Source: Intrasporangium flavum
GTDB taxonomy: Bacteria > Actinomycetota > Actinomycetes > Actinomycetales > Dermatophilaceae
DNA length: 64,000 bases
Direction: 5' to 3'
Assembly: GCF_001956915.1 (NCBI RefSeq)
Contig: NZ_MLJO01000003.1
Location: 62,001 to 126,000, forward strand
Of this stretch, positions 21,180-30,114 are shown in pieces (the stretch's first letter is position 1; every line of letters begins with the position of its first letter). Made by a program: the position numbers and the translations under genes. The notes below the pieces were generated by a model, which saw only the letters and a program-made list of their open reading frames with translations, made no database searches and was not told the DNA's origin.

Positions 21180-22277
21180 TCAGGCGCACCGGGGCGGGTG
21201 GATGCCGCTCTCGAGGGCGGCCCGCACGAGCGTCGCCAGACGGTGACCCGGGTCGGCGAGCAGGGCGCGGTCGGCGGCGAACGAGGCGTGCGCGCCGTCG
21301 CCCAGCCACCACGCGTACGCGGCGACGACGGCGAGGACGGGGGCGGCGCACGTCTCGGGCGTGGAGCGGCACAGCTGCTCGAGGCGTGCCAGCAGGAGGC
21401 GTCCCGCCCGGGCGTCGGCGTCGCTGTCGACCTCGGCGACGGCCTCGGCGTCGAGGACCCGACGCAGTCGGGTGGCGAGCTGGGCGGGCACGTGGTCGCC
21501 CGGGAAGTCGCCCCGGGACAGCCACGAGACGACGAGGTCGCGCACGTGCAGGTCGACGAGCGACCCCACGAGGGGCGCGAGGTCGCGGGGGTGCGGGTCG
21601 GGGTCGAGCCCGTGGCGCGCGAGCCGCACCCACGCTCCGAGGGCCTCGTCGAGGAGCTCACCGCGAGCCCGGCGGTCGGCGACCGACCGCCCCGCGCGGG
21701 CCGCGGCGTGCCGGCGCACCCAGTCCTCGACCGCGGCGGCGTGCGGATCGTGCCGGGGGTGCTCGCGCGGGAGCGGCTCGACCAGGCGCGCCAGCTCGTC
21801 GCGGCTGCCGAGGACGGCGGCGCCCATCGCGACGTACTCGGCGACCCCGGGCACGTCGGCGGCCTCGAGCAGCAGCCGTCCCGGGGGCGGGCAGCAGTCG
21901 CAGTCGAGCCCGAACCAGCGTCCGTCGCGGACCACGAGGCGCTCGGCGACGGGCACGCCCTCGGCGCGCAGACCCCGCCGGAGCGCGTCGAGCAGCGGCA
22001 TCGGGTCATCCGTCCCGCCCGCCTCGTTCGTCTCGTCGCCCGCTCCGGCGAAGCCGACGAGGACGACGCGACCCGGGCGCTGCCGGACGAGCGCCGGTAC
22101 GGTCAGCTCGGCCGCGCGCGGCGCGTCGTCGGGCCCGACGACGTCGAGTCGTGCGACGAGCCCGAGGCGCACGCCGTGAAAGCAGGCGACGACGACGCTG
22201 CGCTCGGGCCGGAACCCGAGGTGGAAGGGCAGGACCGTCAGCAGCTCGGCCGGCCCGGACAGGGAGATCTTCGGCAT
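21180..22277 (-). CDS. DUF4192 family protein
   Basis: 365 residues from ATG 22277; an in-frame ATG at 22319 is an alternative. The N-terminus KISLSGPAELLTVLPFHLGF and RSVVVACFHG, the DCDCCPPPGRLL motif, and C-terminal WLGDGAHASFAADRAL match the actinobacterial DUF4192 family as I know it. No catalytic motif is evident; function is unknown. It is probably monocistronic, ending at the hairpin 21127-21157. Confidence 0.75.
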   Translation of the reverse strand: MPKISLSGPAELLTVLPFHLGFRPERSVVVACFHGVRLGLVARLDVVGPDDAPRAAELTVPALVRQRPGRVVLVGFAGAGDETNEAGGTDDPMPLLDALRRGLRAEGVPVAERLVVRDGRWFGLDCDCCPPPGRLLLEAADVPGVAEYVAMGAAVLGSRDELARLVEPLPREHPRHDPHAAAVEDWVRRHAAARAGRSVADRRARGELLDEALGAWVRLARHGLDPDPHPRDLAPLVGSLVDLHVRDLVVSWLSRGDFPGDHVPAQLATRLRRVLDAEAVAEVDSDADARAGRLLLARLEQLCRSTPETCAAPVLAVVAAYAWWLGDGAHASFAADRALLADPGHRLATLVRAALESGIHPPRCA

Positions 22278-22380
22278 GCCGGCAGGCTGCCTGCCCGCGG
22301 CCGGCGGCGGCAGCCCCACCGGCCGTGGCTGTGGACGCGGCCCGGTCCGCCCGAGGGGATGTGGACGAAGGGGCCGGGCC

Positions 22381-22908
22381 TCAGCGCTCGAGACGCTTGC
22401 GGACCGACTCGAGCACGTAGTCGGTGGCGGCCTGGCGCGCGCCCTCGGGCAGCCCGACGCGTCCGGCGGCTCCGGCGTCGGACGCGGCGGGCGGGGAGGA
22501 CGGGGAGGACGGTCGAGGGGCGGGCGGGGCCGCCGGCACGTGAGGACCGGTCGACACAGCGGACGCCTGGCGCACGCCCCGGCCGATCTCCCAGGCGATG
22601 AACCGGTCGGTCTCCTCGAAGAACGCCCGGACCACCCACGTCAGCACGACGGCGTCGTCGAGCGCCCCGACCACGGGCAGGATGGCCTCGGGCACGAGGT
22701 CGATCGGCGAGGCGACGTAGGCGACCGCGGCCGCGACGAGCCCGAGGCGGCGCAGGGACGTCCCGGCGTAGGTGTGGTCGAGGGTCGCCCGCACGAGGCG
22801 CGGCACGGCCTGGACGCGCTCGCCCACCCCGGGGGCGCCGGGTCGGGTCGAGGCGCGCACGAGGGTCGCGACGGTCGCGGCGAGCTTGATCCGTGAGGCG
22901 GTCTTCAT
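22381..22908 (-). CDS. DUF1232 (YkvA-like) small membrane-associated protein
   Basis: 175 residues. Central YVASPIDLVPEAILPVVGALDD is the DUF1232 signature within a hydrophobic hairpin, followed by VVLTWVVRAFFEE. The C-terminal third is a Pro/Ser/Ala-rich linker and a short helix ending RKRLER. ATG 22908 is the first plausible start. Function is unknown; the family is often found near membrane-stress genes, here beside an EcsC-like protein. Confidence 0.8.
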   Translation of the reverse strand: MKTASRIKLAATVATLVRASTRPGAPGVGERVQAVPRLVRATLDHTYAGTSLRRLGLVAAAVAYVASPIDLVPEAILPVVGALDDAVVLTWVVRAFFEETDRFIAWEIGRGVRQASAVSTGPHVPAAPPAPRPSSPSSPPAASDAGAAGRVGLPEGARQAATDYVLESVRKRLER

Positions 22909-22967
22909 GCCCGGCCCAACGATCGGCCGGGGGCCGGGATTCCCATGGCCATGGTGTCCGGGCCGGC

Positions 22968-23723
22968 TCAGCGTCCGAACGTCGCCACGGGCGGGAACTC
23001 CTTGGCCGCCTGCTTGCCGATGCGCCCGAGCATGTAGACGTCGACGAGGGCCCCGAGGGCGCCGCCGACGACCGGCACGGCCCGGCCGAGGCGCGCGAAG
23101 GTGCCCTGGCCGATCCGGGCGAGGAGGCGGAAGCCGACGGCCTTGTTGAGGACCATGACGGCGGGCGCCGGCAGCCGGTCGAGGGCGAGCGCGGACAGCT
23201 TGCCGCCGGCCGCGTGCAGGCCGGCCTTCCGCAGCATGTCGTCGCTGTCGGCGCCGACGAGGGTCAGCAGGATCGCCGAGCGGATCTCGGGCTGGTCGAT
23301 GTCGTACCCGCGGACCTTCGCGGTGGCGGCGGTCAGGCGCGTGGCGAGCAGGTAGAACTCGAGGACGTTGGCCGGCAGGGACACGGGCATCGTGAAGAAG
23401 CCACCGAGCCCGGTGATGAATCCGCCTGCCGCGCCGAGCTGCCGGTGGTCGCGCGCGATGATGCGCAGGGCCTGGTCGGCGTCGCCGTGCGCGTCGCGCA
23501 GGGCCTTGGCTGCCACCACGTGGGCGGCGTCGAAGGGGCCCTTGCCGTCGATGCCGATGTCGAGGAGGCGCTCGACGAGGCGTGTGGCGGCCCCCGTGAG
23601 GCCGCCCTCGGCGACGAGGTCGACCGACGCCGGTGCAGCGCCGTGCGCCACCGCCCGGGCCTGCTGCGCCGCGCTGTCCGACGCCTTGACGGCCTCGGCC
23701 CTGTCCCAACCGAAGAAGCCCAC
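22968..23723 (-). CDS. EcsC-family protein
   Basis: 251 residues. Glycine-rich hydrophobic segments GGFITGLGGFFTMPVSLPAN and VPVVGGALGALVDVY with RDHRQLGAAGG fit the EcsC family of predicted membrane-associated proteins. The GTG start (23723) follows AAGGGG. It is transcribed away from the aminotransferase gene and toward the DUF1232 gene. The biochemical role is unknown. Confidence 0.75.
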   Translation of the reverse strand: MGFFGWDRAEAVKASDSAAQQARAVAHGAAPASVDLVAEGGLTGAATRLVERLLDIGIDGKGPFDAAHVVAAKALRDAHGDADQALRIIARDHRQLGAAGGFITGLGGFFTMPVSLPANVLEFYLLATRLTAATAKVRGYDIDQPEIRSAILLTLVGADSDDMLRKAGLHAAGGKLSALALDRLPAPAVMVLNKAVGFRLLARIGQGTFARLGRAVPVVGGALGALVDVYMLGRIGKQAAKEFPPVATFGR

Positions 23724-23859
23724 CGGCTCTCACCCCTTGAACGAGTCGTGTCTTCCGCCGCGCCCCGCGGCCTCCCCCGTCACCGTATGACGAGACGGGT
23801 CGCGGGTGCGCTCCAAGGTGTCTCCGATCTGCGGTCCACGCACGGTCGGCGGCGTCTCG

Positions 23860-23865
23860 TAGGGT
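23860..23865 (+). promoter_or_regulatory. Leaderless -10 (TAGGGT) for the aminotransferase gene
   Basis: TAGGGT ends six bases before the ATG at 23872, so transcription would begin at or next to the start codon. No Shine-Dalgarno sequence is present. Confidence 0.6.
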
Positions 23866-23871
23866 CGTGCC

Positions 23872-25020
23872 ATGCCCGGACCGATCCTCGGCGCGTCGCT
23901 CGACGAGCTGCGCCGCGACCGCACGAGCGTCAAGTGGCGGCGCTACGACCCCGACGTCCTGCCGCTGTGGATCGCCGAGATGGACGCGCGACCCTGCCCG
24001 GCCGTCGTCGAGGCCGTCGGCGCGGCTGTCCGCCGCGGCGACACCGGCTACGCCTGGACCGGCGTGTACGCCGAGGCCTTCGCCGAGCACGCGGAGGCGA
24101 CGTGGGGCTGGCGGCCCGACCCGGCCGCGACGGTGCGGGTCACGGACGTGCTCACCGGCATCACGCACCTGCTCGGCCTGCTCACCGACCCGGGCGGCCC
24201 CGTCGTGCTCACGACACCGGTCTACAACGCGTTCTTCGAGGTCGTCGAGGCGGCGGGGCGACGCGTCGTCGAGGCGCCGCTCGGTGCCGACCACCGGCTC
24301 GACCTCGACTCTCTGGCAAAGGCTTTCGGCACGGCCACGGCCGGTGGCTCCCGCGCGGTGCTGCTCCTGTCCAACCCGCACAACCCCACGGGCACGGTGC
24401 ACACCGCCGAGGAGCTGCAGGCCCTGGCGCGCCTCGCCGACGAGCACGGCGTGCGCGTCGTGTCCGACGAGATCCACGGCGCCCTCGTGTACGGCTCCAG
24501 CACGTTCACCCCGTACCTGGCGGTTCCGGGCACCGGACGCGGCATCGTCGTGTCGTCGGCCTCCAAGGCGTGGAACCTCGCGGGGCTCAAGGCCGCCATC
24601 ATCGCCCCCGGCCCCGACGCCGCGTCCGACGTGCGCCGCCTGCACCCCTTCGTGACCTTCGGCGCGAGCCACCTCGGCGTCGTCGCCCACGTGGCCGCGT
24701 GGCGCGACGGACGCGAGTGGCTCGCGCGGCTCGTCAGCGAGCTCGACGCCAACCGCGCGCTCCTCGCGCGGCTCGTCGCCGACCGCCTGCCCGAGGCACG
24801 GCTCGTCGTGCCCGAGGCCACCTACCTCGCGTGGCTCGACCTGCGCGGGCTCGGCCTCGGCGACCGGCCGGCCACCCGCCTGGTCGACATCGCCCGGGTC
24901 GCTCTCTCGGACGGCCCGGCCTTCGGCTCCGTCGGGGCCGGCCACGCCCGGCTCAACTTCGCCACCTCCCCCGAGATCCTCACCGAGGCGATCGACCGGA
25001 TCGCGGGATCCCTTGCCTGA
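23872..25020 (+). CDS. MalY/PatB-type PLP-dependent aminotransferase or C-S lyase
   Basis: Fold-type I PLP enzyme, 382 residues. Motifs: LWIAEMDARPCPAVVEAV (MalY/PatB signature), TPVYNAFF, SNPHNPTGTVHT, SDEIHGALVY and the PLP lysine in SSASKAWNLAGLK (Lys232). C-terminal RLNFATSPEIL supplies the substrate-carboxylate arginine. PatB-like enzymes cleave cystathionine-type C-S bonds, but the aminotransferase alternative cannot be excluded. Its last bases overlap the start of the polymerase gene. Confidence 0.88.
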   Translation: MPGPILGASLDELRRDRTSVKWRRYDPDVLPLWIAEMDARPCPAVVEAVGAAVRRGDTGYAWTGVYAEAFAEHAEATWGWRPDPAATVRVTDVLTGITHLLGLLTDPGGPVVLTTPVYNAFFEVVEAAGRRVVEAPLGADHRLDLDSLAKAFGTATAGGSRAVLLLSNPHNPTGTVHTAEELQALARLADEHGVRVVSDEIHGALVYGSSTFTPYLAVPGTGRGIVVSSASKAWNLAGLKAAIIAPGPDAASDVRRLHPFVTFGASHLGVVAHVAAWRDGREWLARLVSELDANRALLARLVADRLPEARLVVPEATYLAWLDLRGLGLGDRPATRLVDIARVALSDGPAFGSVGAGHARLNFATSPEILTEAIDRIAGSLA

Positions 25021-26758
25021 CAGTCCGGTCCAGCTCGTCGCGCTCGTCGTCGGACCCACCTCAGGTCTCCTGCTGGGCGCAGGCGTCGACGAGCACGTAC
25101 CACTCGACGACCTCGTGGAGAGGGTCGCCGCCGTCACGGCCACGACGCGCCCGCGGTGGGTCGTGTGGTCGGCCGCCTCGACGCTGCGTCCGGTCGTGGC
25201 CGCCGGCGTCGACGTGCCGCGCACGTGGGACCTCGCCGAGGCGCACCGCCTCGTCAACGGCGGCTGGTGGGCCACGCCGGGGCACGTCGTCGCCGCCTGC
25301 CGCGGGCTGCCCGAGGCCGACGTGCCACGGGCGCGCGCGCCCCGCCTCAGCGGGTTCGACGGCGACCTGTTCGACGTCGTCGCCGGGGACGACCCGTCGC
25401 TGTGGACCCCCGACGGTCACCTGCGCGCGGACGCCCTCGCCTGGGCGAGTACTCCCGCACGCCTGCGCGAGCTGGCCGAGCTCGCGCTGGAATGCCAGGC
25501 GGCGCAACGGGACTCGCTCGGACCGATCGGCGGGCCCGACGTCGCCCGGCTCGAGCGAACGGTCTGGTCCGAGTCGGCCGCGGCCGTGCTGTGCCTCGAG
25601 CTGGAGCGCGACGGCCTGCCCGTCGACCGGCCCGCCGCCGAGGACCTCATCGCGGCGGCCGCCGGTCCCCGCCCGGCCGACGACGCCGACGCCGCGCGGA
25701 TCCGGGCGCACCGTGACCGTGACGTGCTGCGGCACGCGCCGGGCCGGCCGGGCGCCGACCTGCGCAACCCGGGGCAGGTGCGTGAGCTGCTGCTCTCGGT
25801 CGGGGTCGACGTGCCGAACACCCGGGCGTTCGTCCTCGAGCCGTACCGGCTGACGCACCCCTTCGTCGACGCGCTGCTGCGGTGGCGCAAGGACGAGCGC
25901 ATCGCGACGACCTACGGGTACCGGTGGCTCGACGACCACGTCGGGGCCGACGACCGGCTGCGCGGCGGCTGGACCGCCTGCGACGGCGCGGCGGGGCGGA
26001 TGACCGCCCAGAACGGCCTGCACAACCTCCCCGCTCCCCTGCGCCCGGCGGTCGCCGCCGCACCCGGCCACGTCTTCGTGCGGGCCGACCTCGGCCAGGT
26101 CGAGCCACGGGTCCTCGCCGTCGTCAGCGCGGACCGCGTCTTCGCCGAGGCCACCCGCGACGACGACCTCTACGCCCCCGTGGCCGCCAAGCTCGGCGCC
26201 GACCGGCCCACGGCCAAGATCGCGGTGCTGGCCGCCATGTACGGCCAGCGCTCCGGGCCGGCCGGGGAGGCGCTCAAGGACCTCGAGCGGGCCTACCCCG
26301 TGGCCATGGGACTGCTCGACCGGGCCTACGCCGACGGCGTGGCCCGGCGGCCGGTGCGCACGTACGGCGGCCGGCTCATCCGCTTCGGGGCCCCCGGGGT
26401 GGCGCCGCAGGGGCTCGAGCCGGGCGAGGACGAGCTGGCCCGTGGCGCGTCGACGGCTGCCGCCGACGCCGGGCGGGGTCGCTACGCCCGCAACGCCATC
26501 ATCCAGGGCTCGGCCGCCGAGCTGTTCAAGGCCTGGGCCGCCACGGTGCGCCACGCGGTGGCCCCGCTCGGTGGCCAGATCGTGCTGTGCCTGCACGACG
26601 AGCTGCTCGTGCACGTGCCCGAGCAGCACGCCGACGCCGCCGCCGCCGCGGTCGGCACCGCGCTGACGAGCGCCGCCCGCACGTGGGCCGGGACCGACGC
26701 CGTGCGGTTCGTGTCCGACACCTCCGTGGTGCGGCGCTGGAGCGAGGCGAAGGGCTGA
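25013..26758 (+). CDS. Family-A DNA polymerase-like protein (annotated elsewhere as bifunctional 3'-5' exonuclease/polymerase)
   Basis: 581 residues, no 5'-nuclease domain. The N-terminal part (1-180) resembles a degenerate 3'-5' exonuclease fold without obvious acidic catalytic residues. Polymerase motif A is VRADLGQVEPRVLA (Asp359), where DYSQIELR is usual. Motif B is RPTAKIAVLAAMYGQRSG and motif C LCLHDELLVHV with His528-Asp529-Glu530. Both metal-binding carboxylates are present, so polymerase activity is plausible. TTG 25013 gives an 8-base overlap with the preceding gene; no ATG or GTG lies closer. Physiological role unclear; it is not the replicative PolA. Confidence 0.83.
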   Translation: MPDSPVQLVALVVGPTSGLLLGAGVDEHVPLDDLVERVAAVTATTRPRWVVWSAASTLRPVVAAGVDVPRTWDLAEAHRLVNGGWWATPGHVVAACRGLPEADVPRARAPRLSGFDGDLFDVVAGDDPSLWTPDGHLRADALAWASTPARLRELAELALECQAAQRDSLGPIGGPDVARLERTVWSESAAAVLCLELERDGLPVDRPAAEDLIAAAAGPRPADDADAARIRAHRDRDVLRHAPGRPGADLRNPGQVRELLLSVGVDVPNTRAFVLEPYRLTHPFVDALLRWRKDERIATTYGYRWLDDHVGADDRLRGGWTACDGAAGRMTAQNGLHNLPAPLRPAVAAAPGHVFVRADLGQVEPRVLAVVSADRVFAEATRDDDLYAPVAAKLGADRPTAKIAVLAAMYGQRSGPAGEALKDLERAYPVAMGLLDRAYADGVARRPVRTYGGRLIRFGAPGVAPQGLEPGEDELARGASTAAADAGRGRYARNAIIQGSAAELFKAWAATVRHAVAPLGGQIVLCLHDELLVHVPEQHADAAAAAVGTALTSAARTWAGTDAVRFVSDTSVVRRWSEAKG

Positions 26759-26763
26759 GGCCC

Positions 26764-27693
26764 TCAGCTGTCGGGGTCGTCCTCGGCCACGTCCTTGAGG
26801 AACGCCTCGAACTCGGCGCCGATCTCGTCGGCCGTCGGCAGGTCGGACAGGTCGGTGGCGAGCAGGCTGCGCTGGCGACGCCCCTCCAGGAAGGTGTCGT
26901 ACTGCTGCTCGAGCGCCTTGACGACCGCCGTGATCTCGTCGGACTCCTCCATCTGCCGGGCGATCTCGGCCCGGTTGAGGCCGGCGGTGGCGGCGAGCTC
27001 GCGGGTGTCGAGGTCGAGTCCGGTGGCGTTGCGCACGCGGTCGAGGCCGAGGAGCGCGGCGTCGGCGTACTCGGACTGGCCGAGGTAGTGCGGCACGTGG
27101 ACGGCGAAGCCGATGGCGTCGCGGCCCTGCTCGCCGAGACGCAGCTCGAGCAGCGAGGAGAAGCTGGCGGGCACCTGCACGGTGCCGAAGGCCTGCTCGT
27201 TGGCGGGCACGAGGCTCGGGTTGGTGCCGTGCGCCGTGACGCCGAGCGGGCGGGTGTGCGGGACGGCCATGGGGATGCCGTGGACGCTGACGGCGAGGTC
27301 GACGCCGAACGCGTCCATGAGCGTCGTCGTGGCCTCGACCATGCGGGCCCACTGGTAGTCGGGCTCGGGCCCGACGAGCAGGAGGAAGGGCACTCCCTCC
27401 TTGTCGACGACACGGTGCAGCAGCAGGCTCGGGTCGTCGTAGCTGCTCCAGTGGTCGCGGTCGAAGACCATGACCGGGCGGCGACCGCGGTAGTCGAGCA
27501 GCTGGTCGACGTCGAAGGAGGCGACGACGCGCGACTCGTGCGCGGCGAGGAGGTGGTCGGCGAGCAGCTTCTGCGTGCTGCCGGCGTCGATGAACCCGTC
27601 GAGGGCGACGACGAGAACCGAGGCCTGCAGCTCCTCGAGCATGCTCGGCGAGGTGTCGCTCTCGAACTGGAAGAGCTCGGTCGGGTCCTGCAC
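26764..27693 (-). CDS. PAC2-family protein (proteasome assembly chaperone-like)
   Basis: 309 residues. The N-terminal VLVVALDGFIDAGSTQKLLADHLL and later FLLLVGPEPDYQWARMVEA, HGIPMAVPHTRP and VPHYLGQSEYADAALLGL are PAC2 features. The C-terminus is an acidic helix (EFEAFLKDVAEDDPDS). GTG 27693 follows AAAGG. Convergent with the polymerase gene, with a CTGAGGCCCTCAG dyad between the two stops. Whether it acts on a proteasome here is not shown. Confidence 0.85.
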   Translation of the reverse strand: MQDPTELFQFESDTSPSMLEELQASVLVVALDGFIDAGSTQKLLADHLLAAHESRVVASFDVDQLLDYRGRRPVMVFDRDHWSSYDDPSLLLHRVVDKEGVPFLLLVGPEPDYQWARMVEATTTLMDAFGVDLAVSVHGIPMAVPHTRPLGVTAHGTNPSLVPANEQAFGTVQVPASFSSLLELRLGEQGRDAIGFAVHVPHYLGQSEYADAALLGLDRVRNATGLDLDTRELAATAGLNRAEIARQMEESDEITAVVKALEQQYDTFLEGRRQRSLLATDLSDLPTADEIGAEFEAFLKDVAEDDPDS

Positions 27694-27775
27694 GGGTCTG
27701 GCCTTTCGTGTGGCGGTCGATGGGTCCAACGCCCCACCGGCGTCACGGATTCCCGTGCGCCCGCAGGGCGGACCG

Positions 27776-28639
27776 TCAGTCCCGGGCGGCCACCGACACG
27801 ACGTGGTCGAGGACCGCGGGGACGCACCCGGAGACGTGCCCACCGGGGAACACGTGCAGCCGCGCCCCCACCCGCGTCAACGACTCGCCGAACGGGCGGA
27901 AGGGGTCCTCGGACCCGACGAAGACGTCGAGCGGCACGGCGAGGTCCTCGAGGCGCACGCCCCACGGTTCGCCCCAGATGACGAGCGCCTCCGCGGTCCA
28001 CGCGTCGGGCTGGAGCGACCCCTCCTCCGCGGCCGCCTCGAGGACGCGTCGCACCTCGGGCCGCTCGAGGACGGCGGCGTCGGTGGGGTCGAGGCCGCGC
28101 CGGCGGACGGCCTCGGCCACCCGGCCGAGCAGGTCGGTGCCACGGCGCTGGGTGAGGCCGCCGAGGCGGCGGAACAGCCACGGCCTGCTGCGCGCCAGGC
28201 GCATCGGCCCCGACACCGACGCCGGGAGCAGGGCGAGCACGTCGGGCTCGGCCGGCGGGCCGGCGTTGACGACCACCGCGTGCCGCACGAGGTCGGGAGC
28301 TGCCGCGGCGAGGACGAGGGCGTGGCTGCCGCCCCCGGACAGGCCGACGACGCCGACGCGCCCGGTGTCGAGCACGTCGAGGACCGCGCGGGCGTCGTCG
28401 ACGACGTCGCGCATCGTGCGCCCCTGCTGCGCCGGCGAGCGCCCCGAGCCCGGGCGGTCCCAGCAGACCATCCGCACACCCCGGGCGCGCGCGGCCTCGT
28501 CGTAGAGCTCGACCTCGAGGCGCGAGCTGCCCGTGCCGTGCAGGTAGACGACGGACCGGCCGGTCGGGTCGCCGACCTCGCAGAGCGCGAGGCTGCGCCC
28601 GCCGGGCAGCGTCACCGGCGGCAGGTCGCGCAGGCTCAC
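27776..28639 (-). CDS. Alpha/beta hydrolase
   Basis: 287 residues. Oxyanion HG at VVYLHGTGSSRLE, CWDRPGSGRS, nucleophile elbow GLSGGGSHALVLA, Asp in FVGSEDPFRPF and His in VFPGGHVSG form a complete triad. Substrate not predictable. The GTG start overlaps the FAD-oxidase stop as GTGA, making it the last gene of a three-gene operon. Confidence 0.85.
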   Translation of the reverse strand: MSLRDLPPVTLPGGRSLALCEVGDPTGRSVVYLHGTGSSRLEVELYDEAARARGVRMVCWDRPGSGRSPAQQGRTMRDVVDDARAVLDVLDTGRVGVVGLSGGGSHALVLAAAAPDLVRHAVVVNAGPPAEPDVLALLPASVSGPMRLARSRPWLFRRLGGLTQRRGTDLLGRVAEAVRRRGLDPTDAAVLERPEVRRVLEAAAEEGSLQPDAWTAEALVIWGEPWGVRLEDLAVPLDVFVGSEDPFRPFGESLTRVGARLHVFPGGHVSGCVPAVLDHVVSVAARD

Positions 28640-30114
28640 GCGAGCACCTTCCCCGGGTTGAAGAGGTAGAGCGGGTCCAGGGCGTCCTTGACGGCACGCT
28701 GCATCGCGACGGCGAGCGGGTCGAGCTCGCGGAGCAGGCCGTCACGCTTGAGCAGCCCGACGCCGTGCTCCCCGGTGACGGTGCCGCCGAGCGCGATCGC
28801 CGCGTCGAGCATCTCCTCGAAGGCGTGCTGGGCCGCCTCGCGGGCGGCGTCGTCGCCCGGGGGCGTCAGCAGGAGGGGGTGCAGGTTGCCGTCGCCGGCG
28901 TGGGCGATCGTGGCCATCCGGACGCCGTGGCGTCCGGCGATGTCGACGAGCGAGGCCAGCATCGCCGGCACCTGCGAGCGCGGCACGCAGACGTCCTCGG
29001 TCAGCACCGGGCCGAGCCGCTCGAGCGCCGGGTAGGCGATGCGTCGGGCGGCGAAGAGCGCCTCGGCCTCGTCGTCGTCGCTCGACACGACCGCCCAGAG
29101 CGGGTCGCCGTCGCCGAACGCCTCGACGACGGCCTGCGCCTCGGCGGCGCCGCCCTCCCCCGGCGTGTCGACGCGTGCCAGCAGCAGCGCCTCGGCGTCG
29201 GCCTCGATGCCGAGGTGCTTCCACTCCTCGACGGCCGTCAGGCACGCCCGGTCGAGCAGCTCGAGCGCGGCCGGGGTCAGGCCGCTGCGGGTGACCGACG
29301 CGACGGCGCGGCCGGCGCTGACGAGGTCGGGGAAGGCGCCGACGACGGTGCGGGGCGTGCCGCGCAGGGCCGGCCGCAGCCGGAGCGTCACCTCCGTGAC
29401 GACGCCGAGGGTCCCCTCCGAGCCGACCATGAGGCCGGTGAGGTCGTAGCCGGCCACGCCCTTGGCCGTGTGCCGGCCGAGGCGCACGACGCTGCCGTAG
29501 CCGGCCGGCCCGCCGACGACGGCCCGCATCCCGAGCACGTAGTCGCGGGTGACGCCGTACTTGAGGCAGCACAGCCCGCCGGCGTTCGTGGCGACGTTGC
29601 CGCCGATCGTCGACCACGGCGCGCTGGCCGGGTCGGGCGGGTACCAGAGCCCGTGCTCGGCGACGGCCGCCTTGAGGTCGTCGTTGACGACGCCGGGCTC
29701 GACGCGGCAGGTGAGGTCGTCGGGGTCGATCTCGACGACGCGGTTCATCCGCGACAGGTCCAGCACGAGGCACCCGTCGACGGCGTTGGCGCCGCCGGAC
29801 AGCCCCGTGCCCGCGCCGCGCGGGACGACCGGCACGCGCAGGTCGGCGCAGACGCGCACGGCCTCGGCCACCTCGGCCTCGGACCGGGGTCGCAGCGCGG
29901 CGAGGGCGCGCCCGACCGGAGCCCACTCGGCGTCGTCGGACGACAGGCTCGCGACGACGTCGCGGTCGGAGACGACGCGCTCGACGGGCAGCACCCGCCC
30001 CAGGGCCGTGACGAGCCGGCGCGAGGCCATGGCGTGCGCGTCCGGGGCGGCGTGGGCTCCGGCGGGGCCGTGCGACCCGGCCTGCGGGGTGTCGTCGGTG
30101 GAGTGGCTCGTCAC
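28636..30114 (-). CDS. FAD-linked oxidase, GlcD / D-lactate dehydrogenase type
   Basis: 492 residues. The FAD-binding PCMH domain contains VPRGAGTGLSGGANAVDG, PPDPASAPWSTIGGNVATNAGG and GLMVGSEGTLGVVTE. The C-terminal FAD-oxidase domain has MATIAHAGDGNLHPLLL and VTGEHGVGLLKRD, ending LFNPGKVL. It oxidises a 2-hydroxy acid such as glycolate or D-lactate. GTG 30114 overlaps the upstream hydrolase stop as GTGA; the intervening 28 residues before MASRRLV are low-complexity, so a later ATG is possible. Confidence 0.9.
   Translation of the reverse strand: MTSHSTDDTPQAGSHGPAGAHAAPDAHAMASRRLVTALGRVLPVERVVSDRDVVASLSSDDAEWAPVGRALAALRPRSEAEVAEAVRVCADLRVPVVPRGAGTGLSGGANAVDGCLVLDLSRMNRVVEIDPDDLTCRVEPGVVNDDLKAAVAEHGLWYPPDPASAPWSTIGGNVATNAGGLCCLKYGVTRDYVLGMRAVVGGPAGYGSVVRLGRHTAKGVAGYDLTGLMVGSEGTLGVVTEVTLRLRPALRGTPRTVVGAFPDLVSAGRAVASVTRSGLTPAALELLDRACLTAVEEWKHLGIEADAEALLLARVDTPGEGGAAEAQAVVEAFGDGDPLWAVVSSDDDEAEALFAARRIAYPALERLGPVLTEDVCVPRSQVPAMLASLVDIAGRHGVRMATIAHAGDGNLHPLLLTPPGDDAAREAAQHAFEEMLDAAIALGGTVTGEHGVGLLKRDGLLRELDPLAVAMQRAVKDALDPLYLFNPGKVLA

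Noticed and set aside
26750..26770. CTGAGGCCCTCAG dyad as a full terminator
   Set aside because: Arms are only 5 bp and made largely of the two convergent stop codons; too short to call alone.
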